Shown: in pieces, positions 41,934 through 51,596 of the stretch
Layout of the letters: each line of letters starts with the position of its first letter
Position numbering within the stretch: the first letter of the stretch is position 1
Assembly (NCBI GenBank): GCA_002345425.1
Contig: DDWA01000009.1
Coordinates: forward strand, 1-57,603
Reading direction: 5' to 3'
Length of the DNA: 57,603 nucleotides
Source of the DNA: Caryophanales bacterium UBA2298
GTDB taxonomy: Bacteria; Bacillota_I; Bacilli_A; Izemoplasmatales; Hujiaoplasmataceae
Notes under the pieces: model-generated
Told to the model about the DNA's origin: nothing
Seen by the model: the letters and a program-made list of their open reading frames with translations, nothing else
The model's database searches: none
Translations under genes and position numbers: made by a program

Positions 41934-43973
41934 ATGAGTTATAAAGCGCTATATAGAATATATCGTCCTAAAGATTTTAATGAAGTCGCTGGGCAAAAAC
42001 ATATAACACAAACATTAAAAAATGCATTAGCTAATGATAAAGTAGCGCATGCTTATTTATTCAGCGGACCAAGAGGGACTGGTAAAACTTCTATTGCAAA
42101 GATTTTAGCAAAAGCAATTAACTGCGTAGAAGCACCAACAGAGAATCCTTGTAATGTTTGCGAAAACTGTATCGGAATTCAAGACGGAACCATTAGTGAC
42201 GTTATTGAAATTGATGCTGCAAGTAATAATGGCGTTGATGAAATTAGAGAACTTAGAGATAAAGTAAAATATCTCCCTGGATATGTTAAATATAAAGTTT
42301 ATATAATTGATGAAGTTCATATGTTATCTCAAGGAGCTTTTAACGCTTTATTAAAGACGCTAGAGGAACCACCAGCTCATGTCATTTTTATTCTCTGTAC
42401 AACAGAGCTGCAAAAAGTATTGCCGACAATTCAATCAAGATGTCAACGTTTTGATTTCAAAGCCATAAGTACAATAGATATTATTGCTAAATTAAAAGAA
42501 ATAATTAGTTTAGAAAATATAGATATTGAAGAAGATGCGATTAAACAAATAGCTACTTACGCTGAAGGTGGTCTTAGAGATGCTATTAGTTTACTTGATC
42601 AAGTTTATTCATTTAATCCAGAAAAAATCAGTTTAGAAGACGTTAATCAAATTTGTGGTGCTGTTTCCATGCAAACACAAATTGATTTAGCCAAAGCTTT
42701 AATTAATTTTGATTCTACAAAAGCTATTGCTTTGCTTAACGATCTTCTCTATCAAGGCAAAGAAGTTAAAAAAATTACCCTTAATTTAATCGAATTTTTC
42801 CGTGATACATTGATGTATAGCAACTTGCATACTTTGGATGAATCAAGTCTTTTATATGATAATCAGGAATTTAAAGAGATAGCTGAAGAAATTAGTAATC
42901 GAAAAGCTTTTTATATTATTGATTTACTTAGCAAAGCGCTTAATGACATCAATTGGAGTAATAATCCAAAAATACATTTAGAACTGGCTTTCTTAAAAAT
43001 TTCCGATAATGAAGACAATAGCAATTCCAATGTTTTAGCCGCTATCGATGAAATAGAAAAAAGATTATTAGAGCTTGAGGCTTTAAAGGACTTTTTGGAA
43101 GCTGAAGATAAACAAGAATCAAAAGAAATTATTCAAAGCATTATATCGGGAGCATCTAGACTTGAAAAAACCGATCCCGAAACAATCAATCAAGCGGTTG
43201 AAAAAGTAAAAGAAATTATTTTATGCGAAACCGATGAATCTTCACTGAATTTAGATGAAGAAGTGGCAGAAACAGAAACGGCTCAAGATCCGATTGAACT
43301 AGAAACGATAGAAGAACCAGTAAAATTTGAAAAAGAACCTACTCCTGAAATCATTGAAGATGAAAACCAAGAGCTTTTACCAGAAGATGATATTGAAACA
43401 GAAACGGAAATTGTCGAAGAAGAGTTTACTACTGGTGCAGAAATAATTAAAGAAGAATTATGTGATGACATATCTAATACTTATGATATCCATTTTGTTG
43501 AAGAAGTTTTAAATAACGGTGATAGAAAAGATAAGATTTCTTTGCAAAATCGTTGGCATAGTTTTTCGGAGATTGAAGGGGAAGAAGACTCTAAATATTT
43601 AGCTTCTCTTTTAGAAACGGGAAATGTAATGGCTTCTTCTTATGATAAATTAATTATTGCTTTTGCTAGCACAACTATCTGTAATACTTTGATGGTTCCT
43701 TCTAATAAAGAAGTTGTTATGAAAATCATAAATAAAAAATATAATAGAATAATTAACTATATGGCTTTGCCAACTAGTGTCTTTTCAGAAATCTCTAAAG
43801 AATTTTTAGAGCGTTATCGGATGGGAGAAACGTATATTAAGTTATCGAAAATTGTCTGCGATGGATTGAAAGATGTCTCTAAAGTTGAACATGTAACTAC
43901 ACTAGACTCTAAACCTAAAGTGGTTCAAGACGCCATAGATTTATTTGGCGATAAAGTTAAAATCAAAGAATAA
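41934..43973 (+). CDS. dnaX: DNA polymerase III subunit gamma/tau
   Basis: DnaX is the clamp-loader motor and links polymerases at the fork. The 679 residues have Walker A FSGPRGTGKTSIAK, a four-Cys zinc module (CVEAPTENPCNVCENC), Walker B VYIIDEVHML, and the sensor region. After residue about 420 comes a very acidic, low-complexity linker (about 440-520), then a C-terminal tau-like domain. The dnaX-ybaB-recR order is the conserved one. GGAGGT precedes the ATG. Confidence 0.95.
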   Translation: MSYKALYRIYRPKDFNEVAGQKHITQTLKNALANDKVAHAYLFSGPRGTGKTSIAKILAKAINCVEAPTENPCNVCENCIGIQDGTISDVIEIDAASNNGVDEIRELRDKVKYLPGYVKYKVYIIDEVHMLSQGAFNALLKTLEEPPAHVIFILCTTELQKVLPTIQSRCQRFDFKAISTIDIIAKLKEIISLENIDIEEDAIKQIATYAEGGLRDAISLLDQVYSFNPEKISLEDVNQICGAVSMQTQIDLAKALINFDSTKAIALLNDLLYQGKEVKKITLNLIEFFRDTLMYSNLHTLDESSLLYDNQEFKEIAEEISNRKAFYIIDLLSKALNDINWSNNPKIHLELAFLKISDNEDNSNSNVLAAIDEIEKRLLELEALKDFLEAEDKQESKEIIQSIISGASRLEKTDPETINQAVEKVKEIILCETDESSLNLDEEVAETETAQDPIELETIEEPVKFEKEPTPEIIEDENQELLPEDDIETETEIVEEEFTTGAEIIKEELCDDISNTYDIHFVEEVLNNGDRKDKISLQNRWHSFSEIEGEEDSKYLASLLETGNVMASSYDKLIIAFASTTICNTLMVPSNKEVVMKIINKKYNRIINYMALPTSVFSEISKEFLERYRMGETYIKLSKIVCDGLKDVSKVEHVTTLDSKPKVVQDAIDLFGDKVKIKE

Positions 43974-43984
43974 GGAGAAATACT

Positions 43985-44293
43985 ATGATAAATCCGCAAA
44001 TGTTAAAACAAATAAAACAAATGCAAGAAGATATTAAAAAAATTCAACAACAAATTAATGAATCTACTTTCTATGGCCAAGCTGGTGGATCTGTTGTGAA
44101 AGTGGCTGTAAAAGGAACGAAAGAAGTGGTGTCAATCAATATAAAAAAAGAAGAAGTTGATTTAACTGATTTGGAAATGGTTCAAGATTTAATAGTCGCA
44201 GCTTTAAATGATGCGTTTAAAAAAGTCGATAAAGAGCTGGAAGAATCGTTGGGTGCAGTTACTCAAGGTGTCAATATGCCGGGGCTTTTTTGA
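43985..44293 (+). CDS. YbaB/EbfC nucleoid-associated protein
   Basis: This 102-residue DNA-binding protein has a charged N-terminal helix (MLKQIKQMQEDIKKIQQQI) and the central stretch GGSVVKVAVKGTKEVVSI, ending in GVNMPGLF. The family forms dimers that bind DNA and is almost always placed between dnaX and recR. AAGGAG precedes the ATG. It overlaps recR by one base. Confidence 0.93.
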   Translation: MINPQMLKQIKQMQEDIKKIQQQINESTFYGQAGGSVVKVAVKGTKEVVSINIKKEEVDLTDLEMVQDLIVAALNDAFKKVDKELEESLGAVTQGVNMPGLF

Positions 44294-44892
44294 TGATACT
44301 GCCTAAAACTTTAGAAGATTTAATTGAAGAATTCAAAAAATTTCCCGGAGTCGGCAGAAAGACCGCTGAGAGGTATGCTCTTTTTGTTATAAATAAATAC
44401 AGTGATACTGATGTTCATCAATTTTCTGAAGCTTTGGAAAACGCAAAGACTAAACTTAATCATTGTTCAATTTGTGGAAATTTAACCGATGAAGAGCAAT
44501 GCTATGTTTGCCAAGACGAAAATAGAGATCAATCGACGATTTTAGTCGCAGAAAATGTTAAAGACGTTTTTTCAATTGAAAAATCTAACGAATATAAAGG
44601 CTTATATCATGTTTTGAATGGAGTCTTATCACCGATAGATGGCATGGGTCCTGAAGATATAAATCTTGAATCACTCTGGAAAAGAGTTATCAACGAACAA
44701 GTCAAGGAAGTTATCATCGCAACTTCATCAACCCCAGAAGGCGAAACTACGGCTCTTTATATTAAGAGAGTAATGCAAGATATAGATGTTTTAGTAAGTA
44801 GAATTGGTTATGGAGTACCAGTAGGTTTGAATTTGGAATATGCTGATGATTTGACGCTTTCAAAAGCAATTGAAAATCGCAAAAAAATTTAA
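44293..44892 (+). CDS. recR: Recombination protein RecR
   Basis: RecR acts with RecO and RecF to load RecA on gapped DNA. The 199 residues have an N-terminal helix-hairpin-helix (FKKFPGVGRKTAERYAL), a C4 zinc finger (CSICGNLTDEEQCYVC), and a Toprim domain starting near ILVAENVKDVFSIE. The Toprim acidic residues in ATSSTPEGETTALY are intact. The ATG overlaps the ybaB stop codon (TGATG). Confidence 0.95.
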   Translation: MILPKTLEDLIEEFKKFPGVGRKTAERYALFVINKYSDTDVHQFSEALENAKTKLNHCSICGNLTDEEQCYVCQDENRDQSTILVAENVKDVFSIEKSNEYKGLYHVLNGVLSPIDGMGPEDINLESLWKRVINEQVKEVIIATSSTPEGETTALYIKRVMQDIDVLVSRIGYGVPVGLNLEYADDLTLSKAIENRKKI

Positions 44893-44932
44893 TTATAAAA
44901 AATAAAAATATTATATTCTAGATACTCATATT

Positions 44933-44942
44933 ATGGTATAAT
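44933..44942 (+). promoter_or_regulatory. Extended -10 promoter after recR
   Basis: TGG followed by TATAAT (44937-44942) lies upstream of the small membrane protein gene. The -35 is unclear. Confidence 0.5.
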
Positions 44943-44977
44943 AATATGTGAAAAAAAGTTTCTCAGGAGGGATGACC

Positions 44978-45280
44978 TTGTTAAAACACGTTGCACTTTT
45001 TACTTTGGCAATTATAGACACAGTTAATGAATTCCTTGAACCTTATATTACCAAACTAGTTGATACTTTAACTGGTTTAGATGTTTGGTTACAAGCCATA
45101 GTAATTCTATCTATCGCAATCTTTGTGATTGTCGGTCTATTTGTTTTTATGAAAAAATTTGTTAAATTATTCTTGGTATTGGCTATATTGGCTGCTATTT
45201 TTTGGTTTGTATACACACAAGGATACTTGGATGGTATTTTATCAATCAATTTTTTCAACTATATTAATATTAGCGTCTAA
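44978..45280 (+). CDS. Small hydrophobic membrane protein downstream of recR
   Basis: This 100-residue protein has hydrophobic segments at about 5-20, 35-55 and 58-80. Translation most likely starts at TTG 44978, because AGGAGG lies seven bases before it. A GTG at 44948 would put the ribosome site inside the gene. Its position matches that of bofA after recR in Bacillus, but I see no sequence similarity to BofA. Function unknown. Confidence 0.6.
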   Translation: MLKHVALFTLAIIDTVNEFLEPYITKLVDTLTGLDVWLQAIVILSIAIFVIVGLFVFMKKFVKLFLVLAILAAIFWFVYTQGYLDGILSINFFNYINISV

Positions 45281-45286
45281 ATCATG

Positions 45287-45325
45287 AAATAAAGGAATGC
45301 CATTTTTATGGGATTTCTTTTTTTA
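45287..45325 (+). terminator. Intrinsic terminator after the small membrane protein gene
   Basis: AAAGGAAT-G-CCAT pairs with ATGG-G-ATTTCTTT around a short T-rich loop, followed by a T-run. Confidence 0.75.
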
Positions 45326-45336
45326 TCTTTAATGTT

Positions 45337-45363
45337 CAAAGGATTATTTCAAATAATCCTTTG
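45337..45363. promoter_or_regulatory. 27-base perfect palindrome upstream of the nuclease lipoprotein gene
   Basis: Two 13-base arms are exact reverse complements around one central C, from CAAAGG on the left to CCTTTG on the right. No T-run follows. Its right edge overlaps a possible -35 (TTGTCG, 45361-45366) that lies 17 bases before TAAAGT (45384-45389). This suits an operator site, or a cruciform or RNA hairpin, rather than a terminator. Confidence 0.5.
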
Positions 45364-45412
45364 TCGGTATCTTTAGACACCAATAAAGTTTACTTAGAAA
45401 GGATTTTTTATT

Positions 45413-47158
45413 ATGTTTTTTAAAAGAAGTCTGAGATTTTTATTAATATTATTCGCTGCTGTAACAATAGTTTCTTGCGGGGCTGAAACAACAGCTCCAA
45501 CTACAGTAAACACTACAGTAACCGGAATTGTCTTACCTGATTTGGAAGGTATGTCAAGATCACAAATCAATACAACTTTAGAGGATTTAGGGATTAATTT
45601 TATAATGAAATTTGAAACCACAACTGATATTTCAGAAAACACTTTTATCAGATATGATAATAACCTGCAACCAGGTGATGTAATTTCTGAAGATACTGAA
45701 ATTGTGGTTTTTATCGCTACTAAAGACATGGTTCTTCCCGATCTTGCTGGTTTGAATCAACAAGAAATGCTTACTTTATTGCTAGAAGCGGGAGTATTAT
45801 TTACTTTTGATATAGTTACTAACAATGAAGTTACTGATCAGACATTTTCCCACTATGGCTTTGATTTAGTTGCCGGAGATACAGTTCCTGCTAGTTTCAA
45901 TGTTCCTGTTTATATTGGATACAATTCAGAAAAATTACCTGATTTAACAGGAAAAATAATCGAAGAAATTAAAGTTATTTTGAATGAAAAAGGTATTCTA
46001 TATGAATTTGCTTACATTATAAATGATAATTTTGCAGAAGATCTATTTGCTGAATATCGTGACTTTCAAATTGGCGATTTTTATCCTGAAGAAAAAGTTG
46101 TTATTAACCTATATAAAAATACATTTACTGATAACGAAACCAGTTTAATAATCTCTAAATATATTGATGGCGGTGACGATACATTCGATCAAGCGATTGA
46201 GATTTTTAATCCTACTGATTCAACTATTGACTTAAATAACTATCACTTAGCGATTTATTCGAACGGCTCATATGAAGCAACGTATTTAATTGCTTTTGGA
46301 GATGTTTCGCTTTTACCGGGTGAAGCATATGTTATAGCCAATTCAAATGCGAATAATGATATATTGTTGAATGCAGATTTAACTTCAGATATTTTAATTT
46401 TTGATGGTAACGATACAGTTCAAATTCGTTATTTGAACAATACTTATATCGACACAATTTACCAAATTGGAAACAGAGACTACTCAATGAATGATGAAGT
46501 TTTTATTAGAAAAAGTGATATATTGAAAGGTTCAAGAACTTTTACAGCAAATGAATGGGCAGCTTTTATTCCTACTTACACAGAGATTTTAGGTAGCCAC
46601 CCTATTGCAATACCTAGCCAATTAGAATTCACTTTTATTGATAGACCTTTTGATGATCCGTTAGGTGGAATGGATAATGTTATATTTTCGTATCTTAGTG
46701 ATGGGGATACAGCTGCATTTACTCCCGGATTTTTAGGCGATGAAAGAGTGAGATTTTTAGGGGTTAATACTCCAGAAACTTATCCAGTAATAGATCCTTG
46801 GGGTTTAGAAGCTAAAGCTTATACAACCATAATTTTACAAAATGCAATTGACGTCTATATTCAAAGTGATCCAGATTTAGGATATACTGAAACCTATGGT
46901 AGACATCTAGGATTAGTTTGGGTAAATTTAGGCGATGTTGGTATAACAATCGATATTTTAAGCAGTGAAGGTACGGTTATGAGAACTGAACATTTAAGTG
47001 GTTGGATTTTACTCAATTATCATTTGGTTCTAAATGGATATTCATATAATTATTACAGTAGCCAATCAAAATTAGTTTTCAATAATCGTTATATATATCG
47101 CTGGTTCCAAGACGCAGAAAAATTTGCAATTGAAAACGGATTGGGAATTCACGAATGA
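45413..47158 (+). CDS. Surface lipoprotein: PASTA-like repeats, LTD domain and SNase nuclease
   Basis: This 581-residue lipoprotein (lipobox VSC, Cys22) has a Thr-rich spacer, then three related PASTA-like repeats (about 40-105, 107-171, 174-237). Each starts LPDL and has the QPGD/VAGD-type turn. An LTD-like domain (about 242-400) ends in W...GSH. The C-terminal domain resembles staphylococcal nuclease: DGDT (D430, D432), R447 and E455 in RFLGVNTPET, and R497 in YGRHLGLVW. The Ca-ligand position D40 of the model enzyme is Asn (N452), as I align it. It is probably tethered outside and cuts nucleic acid. The order of domains is unusual. Confidence 0.85.
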   Translation: MFFKRSLRFLLILFAAVTIVSCGAETTAPTTVNTTVTGIVLPDLEGMSRSQINTTLEDLGINFIMKFETTTDISENTFIRYDNNLQPGDVISEDTEIVVFIATKDMVLPDLAGLNQQEMLTLLLEAGVLFTFDIVTNNEVTDQTFSHYGFDLVAGDTVPASFNVPVYIGYNSEKLPDLTGKIIEEIKVILNEKGILYEFAYIINDNFAEDLFAEYRDFQIGDFYPEEKVVINLYKNTFTDNETSLIISKYIDGGDDTFDQAIEIFNPTDSTIDLNNYHLAIYSNGSYEATYLIAFGDVSLLPGEAYVIANSNANNDILLNADLTSDILIFDGNDTVQIRYLNNTYIDTIYQIGNRDYSMNDEVFIRKSDILKGSRTFTANEWAAFIPTYTEILGSHPIAIPSQLEFTFIDRPFDDPLGGMDNVIFSYLSDGDTAAFTPGFLGDERVRFLGVNTPETYPVIDPWGLEAKAYTTIILQNAIDVYIQSDPDLGYTETYGRHLGLVWVNLGDVGITIDILSSEGTVMRTEHLSGWILLNYHLVLNGYSYNYYSSQSKLVFNNRYIYRWFQDAEKFAIENGLGIHE

Positions 47159-47937
47159 GAATTTTTGGTAGAGTTCTTTATGCTTTACTGGCTGTAGGAA
47201 TATTTTTACTTATTTTTACCTATTCTATCGATTTAACTGCCAATCGATATTACGAAGAAGTTTTTGGAACTTCATTGACAGATACGGATTCTGATTTACC
47301 CGAATTTTATTATTTCTATACGTCGATACCAGACTTTCATAAAAATACTCCTATCATTTCCGTTGATTATGATGGATATATAATCAGGGGGTATGAGGTG
47401 GCAAGAGTTTCTGTAAACAATGATAGCGAATTAGAAGTAACTGAATCTGTGTATATAATTGTCTACAGCCCAACTAAAGATTTATCGGTAATAAATAATT
47501 TAAGTTTCACCAATGAGAGCGACACCGAATCTTTTGATATACCGTTAGTCAGATTTAAAACGCTAAATTTACTTAATGGAGTTGACGAAAGAGGCTTTAT
47601 ATATTTGCCAAAAGATTTATTTTTAAGCGCTGATTTTGATACAATAAAATTAGTTAATAAAGTTGAAGAAACAGTAGTTGATACTCAACTAAATATTGAT
47701 GAAACAGACTTTACAATCAAGAGTAACTTAGAATATTTTTATACATTATATAACAAAATCCCTGATGAAGAAGACATCGATAAATTAAATGCAGATAATA
47801 TCGGCTTAAAAGTAATTCATATCGATGAAAACACTCAACTAGACAGTAGTATTGTTTTAATATCAATGGCTATATATTTTGTTATACTGATAGTTTCAAC
47901 ATACTTAATATTCTTTAGAAGAAGAAAGTATGATTAA
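47155..47937 (+). CDS. Membrane protein with N- and C-terminal anchors
   Basis: This 260-residue protein has one membrane segment at each end (about 5-27 and 233-253), with a large extracytoplasmic domain between them and RRRKYD on the cytoplasmic side. I do not recognise the domain. The gene overlaps the nuclease lipoprotein gene by four bases (ATGA), so the two are translated together, which suggests a joint surface function. The ABC transporter genes follow after 41 bases without a clear terminator. Confidence 0.65.
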   Translation: MRIFGRVLYALLAVGIFLLIFTYSIDLTANRYYEEVFGTSLTDTDSDLPEFYYFYTSIPDFHKNTPIISVDYDGYIIRGYEVARVSVNNDSELEVTESVYIIVYSPTKDLSVINNLSFTNESDTESFDIPLVRFKTLNLLNGVDERGFIYLPKDLFLSADFDTIKLVNKVEETVVDTQLNIDETDFTIKSNLEYFYTLYNKIPDEEDIDKLNADNIGLKVIHIDENTQLDSSIVLISMAIYFVILIVSTYLIFFRRRKYD

Positions 47938-47978
47938 TTAAATTTAAAAATACAATTAATATTTTGGAGGACATATAA

Positions 47979-49037
47979 ATGGAATTAAGATTAGAGAACT
48001 TAACAAAGATTTTCACAAATAAAAACGGGCAAGAAACTAAAGCGGTTGATAGTCTTGATATTACTATTGAATCAGGAACTTTAGTTGGACTTTTAGGTCC
48101 ATCAGGTTGTGGAAAATCAACAACACTTTTCATGATTGCTGGTTTGGTAAAACCAACTACAGGCAAAATATTTTTTGGCGATGACGACGTTACAAAATTA
48201 GCTCCAGAAAAAAGAGGAATAGGTTTAGTTTTTCAAAACTACGCTCTTTATCCTCATATGACTGTATTTAAGAATATTCTTTTCCCATTAGAGAATATGG
48301 ATGTTCCTAGAGATGAAGCTTTTGAAAGAGTAAAAGCAATGGCCAACTTAGTTGGAATCGGCGAATTACTTGATCGTAAACCTTCTCAGTTATCTGGTGG
48401 TCAACAACAACGTGTTGCTATCGCAAGAGCCTTAGTTAAAAAACCAAGAGTATTGTTGTTAGATGAACCTTTATCTAACTTAGATGCAAGATTAAGACTA
48501 CAAATGCGTGAAGAAATTAAACGTATTCAAAGAGAAACTGGTATTACAACTATTTTCGTTACTCATGACCAAGAAGAAGCAATGAGTATCTCTGATAAAA
48601 TGGTTGTTTTAGATTTTGGTAAAGAACAACAATATGATCCACCTCAAGATATGTATAATAGCCCTGACAATTTATTTGTTGCAAAATTCCTAGGAAATCC
48701 TCCTATTAATTCTTTTGAAGCTGAAGTAAAAAACAAAAAGTTGATTATTAACGAAAAACCGTTTATGCAAGTCAATATACCAGATGGATTATATGACGTG
48801 GGTATGAGACCTGAAAATTTCCGAGTAAAAGAAGATGGATTTCAAACAACAGTAAAAGAAATATTCCATATTGGTAGAGATACGATGATCCATTTTGATT
48901 TTAATGGGAAAAACGTAAGAGCTCTTGTTGATTCTGAATCAATAAATGATAAACAAAAAACAGTTAACTTGACAATTAAAACCGAAAGGGTCTATCTCTT
49001 CGATAAACAAACTGGAAAGGTAGTTAATCATGGGTAA
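47979..49037 (+). CDS. ABC importer ATPase, MalK/UgpC/MsmX type
   Basis: This 352-residue ATPase has Walker A GPSGCGKST, Q-loop VFQNYALYPHM, signature LSGGQQQR, Walker B VLLLDEPLSNLD, and the His switch VTHDQEEAM. The C-terminal OB/TOBE regulatory domain (about 240-350) is typical of carbohydrate importers (CUT1). It most likely drives the two permeases encoded next. The substrate is not determined; the regulatory domain lacks anything that identifies it. It overlaps the next gene by eight bases. Confidence 0.93.
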   Translation: MELRLENLTKIFTNKNGQETKAVDSLDITIESGTLVGLLGPSGCGKSTTLFMIAGLVKPTTGKIFFGDDDVTKLAPEKRGIGLVFQNYALYPHMTVFKNILFPLENMDVPRDEAFERVKAMANLVGIGELLDRKPSQLSGGQQQRVAIARALVKKPRVLLLDEPLSNLDARLRLQMREEIKRIQRETGITTIFVTHDQEEAMSISDKMVVLDFGKEQQYDPPQDMYNSPDNLFVAKFLGNPPINSFEAEVKNKKLIINEKPFMQVNIPDGLYDVGMRPENFRVKEDGFQTTVKEIFHIGRDTMIHFDFNGKNVRALVDSESINDKQKTVNLTIKTERVYLFDKQTGKVVNHG

Positions 49038-50112
49038 TCTTTTTAAAAACGCCAAAAGGTTTTTAATAAAGATTGGAAATGTTATTAAAAACATCTTTTG
49101 GAATATTAGGAGAATTCTTAATAACTATAAACGTAAAATTAGTAATTTCCTTGACAAAAAACGTTTAAATCCTGCAGGAAAATTCCCGGGTTGGGCTAAA
49201 GCGTTACTTTATTTGTCTCCGGCATTAATTGTGCTAGCCATTTTTACTTTCTGGCCAATTATCAACTCATTTGCATTGGTAGTTTATGAAAACTACAACA
49301 TGTCAAACAATACTATTACCGGCTATACACTTTTCGGTAACTTTATTAGAGTTTTAACAGATGAGTCATTTATTGTGCCTGCATCTCATACTGCTTCAAG
49401 CGCAGTCATAAACACACTAATTATTGTGTTTATCAGTGTGCCGATATCAATATTTTTAGCTTTAGCTATTTCAGTTGCTTTAAATTCAATTAAACCATTA
49501 AAAAGTTTTTTCCAAACTATCTATTTCTTACCTTATGTAACAAATACGATAGCGATTGGACTAGTATTTGCTTATATGTTCAAGACCGATGGCGGCTTAG
49601 TTAATGAATTTTTAAGCTTCTTCGGAATTCAAACAGACGGCTTATCTTGGGTTGAAAGTAACGCTGTATACTGGCGTTCAATGTTCGTGCTGATTTTCTA
49701 TAGCATTTGGGCGTCTCTAGCATTTAAAATTATGGTATTTTTAACCAGTATTCAAGGTATTGACAAGCAATACTATCAAGCAGCAGCAATTGACGCAACT
49801 CCTAAAGGAAGAATTTTCAGTAAAATTACCGTTCCTTTAATTTCACCGATGATTTTTTATATAACCGTTACTTCAGTAATTGGTGCATTTAAGATCTATA
49901 ATGCAATCGTCGCTCTCTTTGGTGTTACCGGAGCTCCTCCGGGAGTTAGTTATAACTTACAATCAATTGTTATGTATATCTATCAATTCATCGATGGCAG
50001 CAACGCCGGGAACTTATCCGTCGCAGCAGCTGGTTCTTTGATATTGTTTGCGATTATATTAGTTCTTACTATAGTCCAAATGCAAGTAAGTAAAAAACGC
50101 GTTCACTACTAG
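49030..50112 (+). CDS. CUT1-type permease, MalF/UgpA-like
   Basis: This 360-residue permease has a basic cytoplasmic N-terminus (about 1-55) and about six membrane segments. The EAA loop is YYQAAAIDATPKGRIFSKITVPLISP. It pairs with the next permease to form the channel. The basic tail of about 50 residues ahead of TM1 is longer than usual and could bind nucleic acid or lipids, which is only a guess. Confidence 0.92.
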   Translation: MGNLFKNAKRFLIKIGNVIKNIFWNIRRILNNYKRKISNFLDKKRLNPAGKFPGWAKALLYLSPALIVLAIFTFWPIINSFALVVYENYNMSNNTITGYTLFGNFIRVLTDESFIVPASHTASSAVINTLIIVFISVPISIFLALAISVALNSIKPLKSFFQTIYFLPYVTNTIAIGLVFAYMFKTDGGLVNEFLSFFGIQTDGLSWVESNAVYWRSMFVLIFYSIWASLAFKIMVFLTSIQGIDKQYYQAAAIDATPKGRIFSKITVPLISPMIFYITVTSVIGAFKIYNAIVALFGVTGAPPGVSYNLQSIVMYIYQFIDGSNAGNLSVAAAGSLILFAIILVLTIVQMQVSKKRVHY

Positions 50113-50128
50113 GAAAGGAGCTAATATA

Positions 50129-51586
50129 ATGGATAAAAAATTATTTGAAAAATCTAAAAAAATAGAAAAAATAACTTTTATATTTGATATTCTTGCAATT
50201 ATAGCTTATATTGCTCTATTTCTAATTCTATTTAATTTATTGGAATTACCTCCAGTAGTTGATGGACGAATGAATTTAGATATTTTACAATTCATGACAC
50301 CAACTTACGAGTTTTTAGGTAGTACGCTAGATAAATGGCAAATGAATAGCATAATCTCGATTATTATTATCTTTATGGTGGTTAATATACCGATGTTAGC
50401 TGTGAACATGAAGAGAAATAGCACAAAAACAATATATGAAATCAACTCATATTCTGCTGCGTCTAAGTTTGTTCAAGCGGTTATTAATTTATTATCGTTC
50501 AATATCGTAAGTGCAGTTTTAAGAACTTATAACACATTTATTACCATCAAATTTGTAAAAGGTTATAATGTTAAAGAATTCTTTAAAAGCATAATACCGG
50601 CAATCAAAAATACTATTGCTAAAAGAAAAGCTAAAAGAGCTCAAGTTATAGAAGACAACGCTGATGATTATTCAAGTTCTCTGAAGAAGAACATTCGTAG
50701 GCAAACAACAATTCATACATTTAGATTATTGGGAACTTATTTGTTCTTAGTACTTATGGCTTTAATTATCATCATACCTTTCTATTGGATGGTACTAACT
50801 TCCTTAAAAGATTTCACTGGTGCAACTACAAACAACCCAGAGTTTTATATCGGCATTTCTCGCTGGAACTGGATAAATTATAAAGTCGTTTTAACAGAAT
50901 TAAATTTCGGACTCTATATTAAAAATACAGTTATTGTAGCTGTATTCTCGACAGTTGGAACTATTATCACCACTATTCTAGCAGCTTACGCTTTTGCAAG
51001 AATCGAATTTAAAGGTCGAGAATTATTATTTTCAATCTTAATTATGACAATGATGATTCCAGGTGAACTTTATATTATTACCAACTTTATTACTGTTAGT
51101 AAAAATGGGTTAGGTTGGGTTGGTATGCCGACCGGACAAAACCAATACTTCTTGGCGATGATTATACCTTTTGTTACCAGTATTTCTTATATTTTCTTCT
51201 TAAGACAGAACTTCAAACAAATTCCTGAATCATTATACAAAGCAGCAAGAGTAGACGGTTGCAGCGATTTTAAGTACCTAACAAGAGTTATGGTCCCAAT
51301 CGCTTCTCCAACAATCTTCACTATTACAATTCTTAATGTTTTCAGCTCATGGAACGCATATATTTGGCCAAGAATCATTACTGGAGTTGGCGGACAAGAA
51401 GGACAGAATTACTGGTTGATTTCCAACGCCTTAAGAGATACTGCTTTCGTACAAGAGGGTGGTAAAGTAATGTATAATTTACAAATTGCAGCTAGTGCTT
51501 TGGTTACAGTACCATTATTAATTGTTTTCTTCGCCTTCCGTAAATACATTATGAACGGAATTGGCCGAAGCGGAACAAAGGGATAG
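50129..51586 (+). CDS. CUT1-type permease, MalG-like, with N-terminal extension
   Basis: The standard MalG-like core (about residues 195-485, TM start near FRLLGTYLFLVLMALIIIIP, EAA loop LYKAARVDGCSDFKYLTRVMVPIASP) is preceded by about 190 extra residues. The extension has two to three hydrophobic segments (about 18-40, 68-90 and 108-128) and a basic segment (AIKNTIAKRKAKRAQ). The total of 485 is roughly 200 over the usual length. AAGGAG precedes the ATG. An in-frame later start would lose a conserved ribosome site, so the extension seems real. Confidence 0.9.
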   Translation: MDKKLFEKSKKIEKITFIFDILAIIAYIALFLILFNLLELPPVVDGRMNLDILQFMTPTYEFLGSTLDKWQMNSIISIIIIFMVVNIPMLAVNMKRNSTKTIYEINSYSAASKFVQAVINLLSFNIVSAVLRTYNTFITIKFVKGYNVKEFFKSIIPAIKNTIAKRKAKRAQVIEDNADDYSSSLKKNIRRQTTIHTFRLLGTYLFLVLMALIIIIPFYWMVLTSLKDFTGATTNNPEFYIGISRWNWINYKVVLTELNFGLYIKNTVIVAVFSTVGTIITTILAAYAFARIEFKGRELLFSILIMTMMIPGELYIITNFITVSKNGLGWVGMPTGQNQYFLAMIIPFVTSISYIFFLRQNFKQIPESLYKAARVDGCSDFKYLTRVMVPIASPTIFTITILNVFSSWNAYIWPRIITGVGGQEGQNYWLISNALRDTAFVQEGGKVMYNLQIAASALVTVPLLIVFFAFRKYIMNGIGRSGTKG

Positions 51587-51596
51587 GAGGACACTA

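Noticed and set aside
44978..45280. BofA homologue after recR
   Set aside because: The position fits, but residues and the spacing of hydrophobic segments do not resemble BofA.
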